The translations under genes and the position numbers were made by a program. Shown here one piece after another: positions 42,612 through 50,997 of a DNA stretch of 64,000 nucleotides. Within the stretch, counting starts at the first letter, position 1. Every line of letters starts with the position of its first letter. Source of the stretch: Parabacteroides hominis (lineage in GTDB: Bacteria > Bacteroidota > Bacteroidia > Bacteroidales > Tannerellaceae); assembly GCF_014287585.1 (NCBI RefSeq), contig NZ_JACOOJ010000008.1, positions 62,001 to 126,000 on the forward strand. The letters are read 5' to 3'. A model generated the notes under the pieces. That model was given only the letters and a program-made list of their open reading frames with translations. It searched no databases and had not been told where the DNA came from.

Positions 42612-44474
42612 ATGAGAAAGAAAACACTTGTACTCTCCCTCCTTTTGGCCTGTGCGACCGCTTTCGGCCAGTCGTCCTACGACCTGGTGATCGTCGGCGG
42701 CAATCCCGGAGGGATCATGGCAGCCATCTCGGCCGCCCGGATGGGGAAAAAATCGGTGATACTCGAACGTACCCGCAATGTCGGCGGACTTCCCGCCAAC
42801 GGACTCGGAGCAACCGACATCGCCACCCGTGCCGCAACGACCGGCCTGTTCCGTGAGTTTGTGGACGGAGTGAAACAATACTATATCGACACCTATGGCC
42901 CTGACTCCGAGCAGGTGAAAGTATGCAGCGACGGCTACCACTTCGAACCCTCCGTCGGGGCACGGGTTTTCCAGCAGATGATAGACGAACAGAAAGACAA
43001 GATCACCGTCCTCACCATGCGCCAGTTCGATGCGGAAGATGAAAACATCGTCATGCACGACAACCGCATCGAGAAGATCCGCATCCTGAACCGTGAAACC
43101 GGGCAAACAGAAGAATACACCGGTTCCGTCTTCTTAGATGCCACCTACGAAGGCGATCTCGGAGCCACTGCCGGAGTCCCCTTTCGCGTAGGCCGTGAAG
43201 GGAAAGACGAGTTTAACGAACCGGGCGCCGGACGCGTCTACAAATATTGGGGCGGTCCGGAAGGCGACGGCAGCACGTTCAAGAAAGACAATGCCGTGCA
43301 GTCCTACAATTACCGCCTCTGCCTGACCAACAATCCGGCGAACCGCGTGGCTTTCACCAAGCCGGCCCGTTACAACCGCGAAGACTATGCCTCCATCGTG
43401 GAGGACGTCTGGACCGGACGCAACACGGATGCCGCCATGCAACGCGTGACTTCCGAAATGATGGAAGAGAACCGGAAACATATCAAGGCCGGCAACCCGT
43501 CGAAACTTCCGGGCGACAAATGGGGGATCGCCAAGATCACCAACATCGTCCATGTCCCGAACATGAAGACGGACGCCAATAACCAGCACGGCGTGTTCGT
43601 CTCCACCGACCTGCCGGAGGAGAACTGGCCCTGGCCCACCTCTTCGTGGGAATGGCGCGACAAGTTCGCCCAACGCTTGCGCGAATATACCGAAGGTCTC
43701 TTCTGGTTCGCCCAGAACGATCCCGAACTGCCCGCCCACTTCCGCAAAGCGGCAAAAGAATGGGGACTTTCGAAAGACGAATACACGGATAACGGGCATT
43801 TCCCGCGCCAGGTCTACGTCCGCGAAGGCCGTCGTTTCGAAGGCGCATACTTCTTTACCGCCAACGATGCCATCCCGGTAACGATCGGTAGCCGCCCGCC
43901 CATCCACGAAAGCAGCATAACGGCCAGCCATTATGCGCTGGACTCGCATGCGGTACGGAAAAGAGAAGAAGGAAGGGTGCATTTGGACGGTTTCCTGAGC
44001 TATCCGTCGGCAGTTTACACAGTCCCTTATGGCGTGATGGTTCCGAAAGAGGTGGACAACCTGCTGTTGCCCGTCCCGGTGTCGGGTTCGCACATCGGAT
44101 TTTCCACCCTGCGCATGGAGCCCTGCTGGATGGCGATGGGACAGGCCGCCGGTATTGCTTCAGCCCTTTCGATCGACGGGAAGGTGAAGGTGCAGAACAT
44201 CGACCTCTCCCGCCTGCAGGACAAGCTGGTCGACCAGAAGGCGACGCTTATGTATTTCAAGGATGTGGATAATACCAGTCCTCACTTCCGCATGGTGCAA
44301 TATTTAGGACTTCGCGGATATCTCCCCGAATGGACTGCCCGTTTGCAGGAACCGGTAGATGCAGCCACATTGGCCGCCTGGAAAAAGCTGAGTGGAACGG
44401 ACCTCACAGGTATCGAAGCCGGAAAGACAACAAGACTTGCTGCGTTGGAAAAGATTTATCAGAAGATAAAATAA
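42612..44474 (+). CDS. exported FAD-dependent oxidoreductase 3
   Basis: A 620-residue protein with a Sec signal (MRKKTLVLSLLLACATAFG) and an FAD_oxidored domain: YDLVIVGGNPGGIMAAISAARMGKK, VGGLPANGLGATDIATR, YEGDLGATAGVPFRVGREG, YNYRLCLTNNPAN, and LPVPVSGSHIGFSTLRMEP near the C-terminus. It is closely similar in plan to oxidoreductase 1 but lacks the lipobox and the terminal beta-sandwich. It is the last gene of the sigma-dependent locus and is followed by a strong bidirectional terminator at 44491-44538. Function unknown; its position suggests oxidation of a sugar or sugar derivative imported or bound by the SusCD pair. Confidence 0.87.
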   Translation: MRKKTLVLSLLLACATAFGQSSYDLVIVGGNPGGIMAAISAARMGKKSVILERTRNVGGLPANGLGATDIATRAATTGLFREFVDGVKQYYIDTYGPDSEQVKVCSDGYHFEPSVGARVFQQMIDEQKDKITVLTMRQFDAEDENIVMHDNRIEKIRILNRETGQTEEYTGSVFLDATYEGDLGATAGVPFRVGREGKDEFNEPGAGRVYKYWGGPEGDGSTFKKDNAVQSYNYRLCLTNNPANRVAFTKPARYNREDYASIVEDVWTGRNTDAAMQRVTSEMMEENRKHIKAGNPSKLPGDKWGIAKITNIVHVPNMKTDANNQHGVFVSTDLPEENWPWPTSSWEWRDKFAQRLREYTEGLFWFAQNDPELPAHFRKAAKEWGLSKDEYTDNGHFPRQVYVREGRRFEGAYFFTANDAIPVTIGSRPPIHESSITASHYALDSHAVRKREEGRVHLDGFLSYPSAVYTVPYGVMVPKEVDNLLLPVPVSGSHIGFSTLRMEPCWMAMGQAAGIASALSIDGKVKVQNIDLSRLQDKLVDQKATLMYFKDVDNTSPHFRMVQYLGLRGYLPEWTARLQEPVDAATLAAWKKLSGTDLTGIEAGKTTRLAALEKIYQKIK

Positions 44475-44490
44475 GTAGTCATTCATATAT

Positions 44491-44538
44491 TAGGCCCGGA
44501 TTAACACGGATATATATTATCCGCGAAATCCGGGCCTA
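44491..44538. terminator. bidirectional terminator between convergent genes
   Basis: A perfect 12-bp outer stem TAGGCCCGGATT/AATCCGGGCCTA (44491-44502, 44527-44538) encloses a second stem CGGATA/TATCCG (44507-44512, 44518-44523). It separates the oxidoreductase operon from the GH20 gene. Confidence 0.8.
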
Positions 44539-44562
44539 TTATTTGTAGGTGTTAATCACCAT

Positions 44563-46533
44563 TTAATCCGGCTTGCAATAGTTCAACACCTCCACATTGC
44601 GGATCGAACTTTTGAAATCCCCCGCTTTTTCCAAGGGGAAGACCAATGTGCGGACATACCGCATCGAATCTTTTCCACCATTGAAGTAACGTTTCTGGAT
44701 ATCCAGGTCTTCTTTCAGTTTGCCGTCGATGTAAAGCCGCGTAGATTTCTCGTCCCCGGTGATGGTTACCGATGCGGTCTCTTCGGGATAAAACTGGTAG
44801 TTGAAGGTATTCAGATAGCCATCCCTGACAAATCCCAACTTCCCGGAAGCCGGATCAGACAGGTAAAAGACGGCATCAGGCGAACGGAACAATTCGGTTC
44901 CCTTTTCCTCCGCCTCCGCTTTGATATCGAAAGAGACGGTATAATGATAGCCGATCTCTTTCAATCCCGTTTCCATTCCCGGCTTCAAGGTTTCGAGGTT
45001 GTAGACGGCACGCGGCTTCGTACCGATACGCCCGGCCACGTTCACGCCCGGAGCTTCGCTGATCGCCATACGCGCACTGTTAAAGTCGGCATACGGAACC
45101 GTACAATCCTTGCCTGTCCACATCTTGACAGCTAACGTCTGCATGGCGGGAAACACGCGGTAGTGAATATCCTTCGTGCTGATGCCGTTGCCCGCATGGT
45201 CGTTCCAGACGGCAAACATACCGCCTTTGATCTGTTTATGCTTTTCAGGGAACACCTCTTTCCCGATGTGGGCGGGCGTCCATTCCTTATAAAGCATTTC
45301 CGTATTCAGGTAATCATAATAATAGCCTGCTGCGGGGACGATATACAGGTAGCCGTCGGGAATGCTGATCAGGTCATACCCTTGCTTGATCATCTCTTTC
45401 GGATCGGCATAGCCGTTATACCACGCGCTCATCAGCACGTTTTCAGACTTGACAGGCGTCTCGCCCTTCGCATGCGTCAAGGCTCCCCAGACACAAGCCT
45501 GCTTGCCGAAGCCTTCCACGAAACGGATATAGTGATCGGTGAAAGCACGGAATTTCTCCACCACATCCTGCTTCTTATTGGAATATTCGTCCGTACCGAT
45601 ATGGACACGTTTGCCGGCAAAGACAGGATTGCGTCCTTCCAGGTACTCGCGGAAAAGAGCGTCCACGAACTCATAAGTTTCAGGCTTGAACAAGTCGAGA
45701 TGGTCCATGCCGTACTCTTCGCTGCCGATCTCCGGCTTGTATTGTGTAAGCGCAAGCGAATGGGCCGGGACATCTATCTCCGGGATAATCTCGACACCCA
45801 GGCTGTCGGCGAGTTGCTGGAGGGCGATAAACTCCTTTTTCGTATAATAGCCGTCGCGGGCGGTCAGTCCGGGGAAAGTTTCGCATTCGAGGCGGAAAGC
45901 CGAATAGGTCTTGTTCCAGTCATGATTGTAATACTGCTTGAAGGCATTATCGTTCAAATGGATCTGGAACGTGTTCATCTTGTAGTAAGCCATCATCTTC
46001 ACATAATCGCGCAACATGCTCATCGGGATAAACTTACGCCCGCAATCCATCATAAAGCCACGGATCGCATAGTCGGGATAATCGCGGGCCGTCCCTTTCG
46101 GCAAAGCCTGGTCGGCCTGCTGTTCGGTCAGCTGCAGCAACGTGCGGGTAGCCCAATACAGCCCCTTGCTCTTGGGAGCGGTAACGGTGACACGGTCGGC
46201 GATCTTCATCGTGTAGCCTTCCTCCCCCAACCGGCTGTCGGACGAGAGTGACAAAACGAAATCGCCGGCAGCCGCACGGCCTTGCACGACCATCATCCGG
46301 CGGCCGAACATCAATGCATAGTCTTCGGCAAACTGATTGGCGACACGGGCTACGGACGGATCTTTTCCGGTGTACACGATCCGGGATGTCGCCGTAGGAG
46401 TGAACATTCCCTGACTACCTCTCCATTCCTGCAATTCAGGGATGACGAACGGTTTCTTGTTGTTTGCGGCGTCTGCCTTCGTAGGCAATAACAATAAAGC
46501 TGCCGAAAGCAGCCAATAGAGTTGTATCTTCAT
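44563..46533 (-). CDS. GH20 beta-N-acetylhexosaminidase
   Basis: A 656-residue exported glycoside hydrolase (signal MKIQLYWLLSAALLLLPTKADA). An N-terminal GH20b-type domain precedes the TIM barrel, which starts RGFMMDCGRKFIPMSMLRDYVKMMAYYKMN (in part) and has HLNDN. The catalytic Asp-Glu pair is in HIGTDEYSNKK at about residues 310-317. The C-terminal 130 residues are a lectin-like beta-sandwich (ATVTITGDEKSTRLYIDGKL in part). GH20 enzymes release terminal GlcNAc or GalNAc by substrate assistance. Convergent with the SusCD-oxidoreductase operon, it suggests a host-type glycan such as mucin or N-glycan as the locus substrate. Confidence 0.93.
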   Translation of the reverse strand: MKIQLYWLLSAALLLLPTKADAANNKKPFVIPELQEWRGSQGMFTPTATSRIVYTGKDPSVARVANQFAEDYALMFGRRMMVVQGRAAAGDFVLSLSSDSRLGEEGYTMKIADRVTVTAPKSKGLYWATRTLLQLTEQQADQALPKGTARDYPDYAIRGFMMDCGRKFIPMSMLRDYVKMMAYYKMNTFQIHLNDNAFKQYYNHDWNKTYSAFRLECETFPGLTARDGYYTKKEFIALQQLADSLGVEIIPEIDVPAHSLALTQYKPEIGSEEYGMDHLDLFKPETYEFVDALFREYLEGRNPVFAGKRVHIGTDEYSNKKQDVVEKFRAFTDHYIRFVEGFGKQACVWGALTHAKGETPVKSENVLMSAWYNGYADPKEMIKQGYDLISIPDGYLYIVPAAGYYYDYLNTEMLYKEWTPAHIGKEVFPEKHKQIKGGMFAVWNDHAGNGISTKDIHYRVFPAMQTLAVKMWTGKDCTVPYADFNSARMAISEAPGVNVAGRIGTKPRAVYNLETLKPGMETGLKEIGYHYTVSFDIKAEAEEKGTELFRSPDAVFYLSDPASGKLGFVRDGYLNTFNYQFYPEETASVTITGDEKSTRLYIDGKLKEDLDIQKRYFNGGKDSMRYVRTLVFPLEKAGDFKSSIRNVEVLNYCKPD

Positions 46534-46652
46534 AGGTATTTGAATTTATTCGGAACAAAGATACGAATTATTCCTTACCTGCCACAACCGGAAGCACCGG
46601 CCCGCTTTCGTTAAAAGATGACTAAATAGCAGGGCGTTTCTGAATGATTTAT

Positions 46653-46660
46653 TACTTTTG
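46653..46660 (+). promoter_or_regulatory. -7 promoter box of tcdA
   Basis: TACTTTTG matches TAnnTTTG, 17 bp before the ATG at 46678. It lies in the region between two divergent genes (the GH20 gene and tcdA). Confidence 0.55.
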
Positions 46661-46677
46661 CATCTAAAATCATTTTA

Positions 46678-47403
46678 ATGAGTTACAATTGGAACACACG
46701 GACGGAACTTTTGTTAGGGGCCGACCGGATGGAACAGCTTGCACATAGCCATGTGCTGATAGTAGGATTAGGAGGTGTGGGCGCTTATGCCGCCGAACAG
46801 ATATGCCGGGCCGGGATCGGCCACATGACGATCGTCGACGCCGATACGGTAAACGAAAGCAATATCAACCGCCAACTGCCGGCGTTACATTCGACGTTGG
46901 GGATGCCGAAAGCCGAAGTCGTAGCCCGTCGCCTGTTGGATATCAATCCGAGACTGAAACTAAACGTCCTGAACGAGTTCCTGCGCGACGAGCGGACGGA
47001 AGAGGTGCTTTCCGCGACCCGGTATGATTTCGTCGTCGATGCGATCGATTCCCTCAGCCCGAAAGTGTTCCTCTTATATCACGCCCATAAGAAAAATATC
47101 CCTGTCGTTTCCTCGATGGGCGCCGGAGCCAAACTGGACCCGTCACTGGTCAGGATCGCGGATATCTCGAAGACCTGCAACTGCGCGTTGGCAAAAGCCG
47201 TACGCAAACGGCTGCGCGGGCTGGGCGTCAACAAAGGGATTCCGGTTGTCTTCTCTACCGAGATAGCCAATCCGGATGCCGTCGTAGAAGTGGAAGGCGA
47301 ACAATGCAAACGGACAACGACCGGCACGGTATCTTATATGCCCGCCATATTCGGATGCTACTTAGCCTCCTATGTTATTAACCGGTTGAAAGCTGAAAGT
47401 TGA
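46678..47403 (+). CDS. tcdA: tRNA threonylcarbamoyladenosine dehydratase
   Basis: A 241-residue E1-like (ThiF/MoeB-fold) protein. The ATP-binding start is VLIVGLGGVGAYAAEQICRAG, followed by TIVDADTVNESNINRQLPAL and the conserved DAIDSLSPKVFLL. The Cys-containing loop KTCNCALAKAVRKRLR is in the usual TcdA position. TcdA converts t6A at position 37 of ANN-decoding tRNAs into its cyclic form. The gene ends with RLKAES encoded by GTTGAAA-type heptads, a repeat-derived tail shared with the unrelated downstream gene. It is followed after 63 bp by the ABC ATPase. Confidence 0.9.
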   Translation: MSYNWNTRTELLLGADRMEQLAHSHVLIVGLGGVGAYAAEQICRAGIGHMTIVDADTVNESNINRQLPALHSTLGMPKAEVVARRLLDINPRLKLNVLNEFLRDERTEEVLSATRYDFVVDAIDSLSPKVFLLYHAHKKNIPVVSSMGAGAKLDPSLVRIADISKTCNCALAKAVRKRLRGLGVNKGIPVVFSTEIANPDAVVEVEGEQCKRTTTGTVSYMPAIFGCYLASYVINRLKAES

Positions 47404-47463
47404 AAATGAAAAGTTATTCTTTTCCTTATCCAACTTTCAACTTTCAACTTTCAACTTTCAACT
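47385..47463. repeat. inverted pair of GTTGAAA / AACTTTC heptad arrays
   Basis: Three heptads GTTGAAA, GCTGAAA, GTTGAAA (47385-47405) cover the last codons and the stop of tcdA. Four heptads AACTTTC (47432-47459) follow, ending 7 bp before the next ATG. The arms are complementary across a 26-bp middle and can form a long stem-loop. It may act as a terminator or mRNA boundary. Confidence 0.8.
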
Positions 47464-47466
47464 GAT

Positions 47467-48135
47467 ATGATAAAGACAGAAGGGATAACCAAGAGCTTCG
47501 GCTCCCTGCAAGTATTGAAAGGAATCGACCTGACGATAGGCGAGGGCGAGATCGTAGCGATTGTCGGTCCGAGCGGGGCAGGCAAGACGACCCTGCTCCA
47601 GATCATCGGGACGCTCGATGCGCCGGACAGCGGCAAACTGTATATAAACGGGACCGAAACCGTCCGCCTTTCCGAAGAAAAACTGGCGGCATTCCGCAAC
47701 CGGAACATCGGCTTCGTCTTCCAGTTCCATCAGCTTCTCCCGGAGTTCACGGCTTTGGAGAACGTGATGATCCCGGCCCTGATCGCCCGCGAGAAACCGG
47801 CTGCGGCGGAGAAAAGGGCGAAGGAAATCCTGGACTTCATGAACCTGACGGACCGGATGTCTCACAAGCCCAACGAACTGTCGGGCGGAGAGAAACAGCG
47901 TGTAGCCGTCGCCCGCGCCCTCATCAACAACCCGTCCGTGATCCTTGCCGACGAACCGTCGGGCAGCCTGGACACCAAGAATAAGGAAGAACTGCACAAG
48001 CTCTTCTTCGACCTGCGCGACCAGATGCACCAAACCTTCGTGATCGTCACGCACGACGAGCAACTGGCAACCGATACGGACCGCGTGATCCATATCAAAG
48101 ACGGAACGGTTCAACAGTTGAAAGGGGAAAGTTGA
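47467..48135 (+). CDS. LolD-like ABC transporter ATP-binding protein
   Basis: A 222-residue ATPase with Walker [17 protein letters not shown] at about residue 36, the Q-loop [18 protein letters not shown], signature [15 protein letters not shown], Walker [13 protein letters not shown] and the switch His in VTHDEQLA. The [20 protein letters not shown] stretch is typical of the LolD/MacB branch, which powers lipoprotein release or mechanotransmission. No permease gene adjoins it, so its LolC/E-type partner is elsewhere. The C-terminus QLKGES is encoded by a GTTGAAA heptad array, as in tcdA. Confidence 0.9.
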   Translation: MIKTEGITKSFGSLQVLKGIDLTIGEGEIVAIVGPSGAGKTTLLQIIGTLDAPDSGKLYINGTETVRLSEEKLAAFRNRNIGFVFQFHQLLPEFTALENVMIPALIAREKPAAAEKRAKEILDFMNLTDRMSHKPNELSGGEKQRVAVARALINNPSVILADEPSGSLDTKNKEELHKLFFDLRDQMHQTFVIVTHDEQLATDTDRVIHIKDGTVQQLKGES

Positions 48136-48184
48136 AAGTGAAAAGAGGGCTATTATTTCTTAATTTTTAATTCTTAATTATTCA
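48117..48184. repeat. GTTGAAA and TTCTTAA heptad arrays after the ABC ATPase gene
   Basis: GTTGAAA, GGGGAAA, GTTGAAA (48117-48137) cover the end and stop of the ATPase gene. A second array of the TTCTTAA/TTTTTAA type runs through about 48157-48181, ending close to the next ATG at 48192. The second heptad is the complement of the array at 26807-26834. Confidence 0.75.
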
Positions 48185-48191
48185 TTCAAAC

Positions 48192-49559
48192 ATGGTGGAC
48201 AACAGAGTCACATTCGGTAGTAAGCTCGGAGTTATCCTGGCTACCGTAGGATGCGCCGTAGGACTGGGAAGTATCTGGCGTTTCCCCTATATGTTAGGGA
48301 CGAACGGCGGCGCCGCATTCCTGCTTATTTATATTCTTTTCATGATATTCTTAGGTATTCCGGTGATGGTAACCGAATTCTTCATCGGCCGGTACTCCCG
48401 CAGCAATACGGTCGGTTCGTTCAAGAAGATGGCTCCCGGAACGAAATGGTGCTGGATCGGATACAACGGCATCTTAGCGGCTTTCCTGATCTTAGGCTTC
48501 TATGCGGTCGTTTCCGGCTGGACACTCGAATATGTCTGGCAGACGGTGAACGGCAGCCTTTACAGTACGCCGGGGGTGGACTTTACCGCCGACTTCGACA
48601 ACTTCTCTTCCAATGCGCTCCGGCCGATCTTCTGGACAGCGGTGTTTATCGGGCTGACGCATTTCGTGATCGCTTCGGGCGTGGAGAAAGGGATCGAGCG
48701 GGCTTCCAAGATCATGATGCCGCTCCTGTTCCTGATCCTGGTCGTGATGTGCATACGCTCCGTCACACTGCCGAATGCAGAAGCCGGGCTGGTGTACCTG
48801 TTCAAACCGGATTTCAGCAAGCTGACCTCATCCGTCGTGTTAAGCGCCGTCGGGCAGGCGTTCTTCTCGCTGAGCCTCGGCATGGGTTGCCTTATCACCT
48901 ACTCTTCTTATTTCGGGAAAGACACCAATATGTTGGCAACGGCCTGGCAGGTGACGATCATCAATACTTTTGTCGCGATACTGGCCGGTATCATGATCTT
49001 CCCGGCTGTCTTCAGTTTCGGGATTGCACCGTCGGCAGGCGCCCAACTGGTATTCATCACTTTGCCGAATGTCTTCGAGCAGTTGCCGTTCAGCAGCTTG
49101 TGGTCGCTTATTTTCTATATCCTGCTGGCGATGGCGGCGCTGACTTCCACCATTTCCCTGCATGAGGTGGTCACCGCTTATATCCATGAAGAATTTCATG
49201 TGACACGGAAGAAAGCGGCCTGGTTCGTCTCTGCCGGCGTTTTATTCTTAGGCATCCTCAGTTCGCTCTCGTACGGGTTATTGAAAGAGTTCACGATAGG
49301 CGGATTGATCTTTTTCGACATGCTGGATTACCTGACGGCCAAGATCATGCTGCCGTTAGGGGGAATGCTGACCTGCATCTTCGTCGGGACACGTGTCGAC
49401 AAGAAGATCCTGAAAGCCGAGCTGACCAACGAGGGGACGATCAAGTTCCGCCTCTTCTCCATCTATGTCTTCTTCATGAAATACGTCTCTCCGATCGTCA
49501 TCGGCATCGTATTCCTGAACGAGCTCGGCCTCCTCGACCAACTAAAGAAACTATTTTAA
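48192..49559 (+). CDS. sodium-dependent neurotransmitter-symporter family transporter
   Basis: A 455-residue inner-membrane protein of the NSS/SNF family (LeuT fold). Helix 1 has the unwound sodium/substrate site ATVGCAVGLGSIWRFPYMLGTNGG in part, followed by AFLLIYILFMIFLGIPVMVTEFFIGR. About 12 hydrophobic segments are visible, and helix 6 has the FFSLSLGMGCLITYSSYF stretch. Bacterial members import amino acids or related amines with sodium; the substrate is unknown. It appears to be transcribed alone after the heptad repeats, and its 3' end is followed by the promoter of the toxin-antitoxin pair. Confidence 0.92.
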   Translation: MVDNRVTFGSKLGVILATVGCAVGLGSIWRFPYMLGTNGGAAFLLIYILFMIFLGIPVMVTEFFIGRYSRSNTVGSFKKMAPGTKWCWIGYNGILAAFLILGFYAVVSGWTLEYVWQTVNGSLYSTPGVDFTADFDNFSSNALRPIFWTAVFIGLTHFVIASGVEKGIERASKIMMPLLFLILVVMCIRSVTLPNAEAGLVYLFKPDFSKLTSSVVLSAVGQAFFSLSLGMGCLITYSSYFGKDTNMLATAWQVTIINTFVAILAGIMIFPAVFSFGIAPSAGAQLVFITLPNVFEQLPFSSLWSLIFYILLAMAALTSTISLHEVVTAYIHEEFHVTRKKAAWFVSAGVLFLGILSSLSYGLLKEFTIGGLIFFDMLDYLTAKIMLPLGGMLTCIFVGTRVDKKILKAELTNEGTIKFRLFSIYVFFMKYVSPIVIGIVFLNELGLLDQLKKLF

Positions 49560-49569
49560 AATAAACCTG

Positions 49570-49607
49570 TAAGTTCCTTGCATATCGGCAGGGAACTTAT
49601 ACCTTTG
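49570..49607 (+). promoter_or_regulatory. promoter with overlapping inverted repeat, toxin-antitoxin pair
   Basis: TTG (49578-49580) and TACCTTTG (49600-49607) are 19 bp apart, a full Bacteroidetes promoter. An 8-bp inverted repeat TAAGTTCC (49570-49577) / GGAACTTA (49592-49599) brackets the -33 and abuts the -7. Binding there by the antitoxin would block the promoter, as in other autoregulated type II systems. Confidence 0.6.
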
Positions 49608-49639
49608 TGAAATAGTATTCACTTAATAACAATTGCCTT

Positions 49640-49903
49640 ATGGAAATCAAAACCATTGAAAAGAAGAGAGTGGCATCTTTCCTGGAAACAACAGGAAATC
49701 CATTTCCAACGTGGAAAGAAATGCAGCAGATAAGAAAAGAAAGAACTTCCCGCTACGGATTCGATCCCGCTACCGAAAGCGGAACGCTTTCCATCGGACA
49801 GCTCACGAATATGATTCGCGAAGCCGAACAGGGACCTTTCTATACACTTGAAGACGGCAAACGAATGATACGACAATGGAGGGAACAAAGGCAAAACCGG
49901 TAA
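49640..49903 (+). CDS. putative type II antitoxin
   Basis: An 87-residue protein with an N-terminal helix-rich part (KRVASFLETTGNPFPTWKEMQQI) and a basic C-terminus (MIRQWREQRQNR). It overlaps the downstream RelE/ParE-type toxin gene by 28 bp, the classic order and coupling of antitoxin before toxin. It does not match the usual RHH or Phd antitoxins that I know, so the call rests on context. The promoter upstream carries an inverted repeat over the -33 element that the antitoxin may bind. Confidence 0.65.
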   Translation: MEIKTIEKKRVASFLETTGNPFPTWKEMQQIRKERTSRYGFDPATESGTLSIGQLTNMIREAEQGPFYTLEDGKRMIRQWREQRQNR

Positions 49904-50211
49904 TCGCTTCTTTGCTTTTTTATTCATCAGTCGACCAAATCTTTACATATGGAAAAGAAAACTTCGGTGAAAGATCAGCAATCCAATACGAGAACCTTAT
50001 ATTTGAAAAAGTACGGCAATTAGCCACAGACTACTTGCTACATGCGGAATATCCTTATCTTCCGACAAAAGATAAACGATATAGAAGGATCGTCCTTCCG
50101 GCCCATCTGATCGTCTACCGTATAACGGCTAAACAAATCGAAGTATTAGACATTATACACCAGGCGCAGAGCATTTCTCATACAAAACGACTACGAAACA
50201 TCAAACCATAA
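49876..50211 (+). CDS. RelE/ParE-family toxin
   Basis: A 111-residue protein with the ParE/RelE layout: an N-terminal helix pair with QIFTYGKENFGERSAIQYENLIFEKVRQL, then strands ERYRRIVLPAHLIVYRI-like (here RYRRIVLPAHLIVYRITAKQIEVLDIIHQ in part). The central basic residues and the IVYRI...I.VL.I.H motif are typical. RelE toxins cut mRNA on the ribosome and ParE toxins poison gyrase; which applies is not clear. The start at 49876 lies inside the antitoxin gene; a start later in the frame is possible. Confidence 0.75.
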   Translation: MEGTKAKPVIASLLFYSSVDQIFTYGKENFGERSAIQYENLIFEKVRQLATDYLLHAEYPYLPTKDKRYRRIVLPAHLIVYRITAKQIEVLDIIHQAQSISHTKRLRNIKP

Positions 50212-50223
50212 ACAGATTCGACT

Positions 50224-50994
50224 ATGAACTGGCGCGACCTTCTCTATTTCTCCAAAGGCGAACGGAGGGCACTGGCTTTGCTCCTTTGCCTCATCACCAT
50301 TTCCTGGATTTTATTGCTTTGGACAGACGGGAAACGGATGCCTATCGCTTCGCAGACGGATGCCCATCGAACGGAAAACCGACAGGCATCGGGCGAAAAA
50401 CGGATAATCACCGGAAAAAACACATCCGAAAAGGAAACCGATTCTATCCGGCAGGAATCCGTATCCCATCCGAACGGAAATAAAAATACCCTTAAAGGTA
50501 AAAATTCCGCCCTTGCAGGTAACAGTTCCTACCCTATAGGGAAGAAACGGAAAGAATATTCCCCTTACACCCGGACGGAAAAGTACACGCCAGGAACCCT
50601 CGTCGAGCTCAACACCGCCGACACCACGATCCTGAAAAAAGTCCCCGGCATCGGTAGCACCTTCGCCCGGCGGATCGTGAAATACAGGGAACTCTTAGGC
50701 GGCTTCTACGATGTCAGCCAATTAGCGGAAGTGTACGGCATCGACGAAGAACGCTACCAGGCCCTCGCCCCCTGGTTCATTGCCGACACGCTCCACATAC
50801 GCCGGTTAGAGGTCAACGCCTTGCCTGCCGCCGTCCTCCGCAAGCACCCTTACCTCGACTACCGGCAGGCGAAAGCGATCGAACAGCTCCGAAAACAAAA
50901 AAGCAGGCTCTCCGGATGGGAGAACCTGCAACTGATAGAAGAATTTACAGATACGGACAAGAAGCGGCTCACACCGTACCTGTCATTTAAGTGA
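50224..50994 (+). CDS. ComEA-like helix-hairpin-helix protein
   Basis: A 256-residue protein with one N-terminal membrane helix (about 17-36, LALLLCLITISWILLLW). A polar linker (about 38-118) follows, then a ComEA-type helix-hairpin-helix region: LVELNTADTTILKKVPGIGSTFARRIVKYRELLGGF in part, at about 124-160. A second, degenerate HhH sits near 196-250 (EVNALPAAVLRKHPYLDY). ComEA-like proteins bind DNA at the outer face of the membrane. The linker is encoded by phased 22-bp dyads (array E) and reads LKGKNSALAGNSSYPIGKK. It follows the toxin gene by 12 bp and is convergent with the EEP gene. Confidence 0.85.
   Translation: MNWRDLLYFSKGERRALALLLCLITISWILLLWTDGKRMPIASQTDAHRTENRQASGEKRIITGKNTSEKETDSIRQESVSHPNGNKNTLKGKNSALAGNSSYPIGKKRKEYSPYTRTEKYTPGTLVELNTADTTILKKVPGIGSTFARRIVKYRELLGGFYDVSQLAEVYGIDEERYQALAPWFIADTLHIRRLEVNALPAAVLRKHPYLDYRQAKAIEQLRKQKSRLSGWENLQLIEEFTDTDKKRLTPYLSFK
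50424..50545 (+). repeat. array E: dyads about 22 bp apart inside the HhH gene
   Basis: Dyads TCCGAAAAGGA, TCCGGCAGGA, TCCGAACGGA, TACC-CTTAAA-GGTA, CCTTGCAGG and CCCTATAGGG are centred near 50430, 50451.5, 50473.5, 50493.5, 50515 and 50536.5. Spacings are thus 20-22 bp. They encode residues 67-107 of the linker. Weaker dyads continue upstream to about 50340 (GATGCC / GGCATC). Same spacing as arrays A-D, but in frame in a gene. Confidence 0.65.
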
Positions 50995-50997
50995 ACT

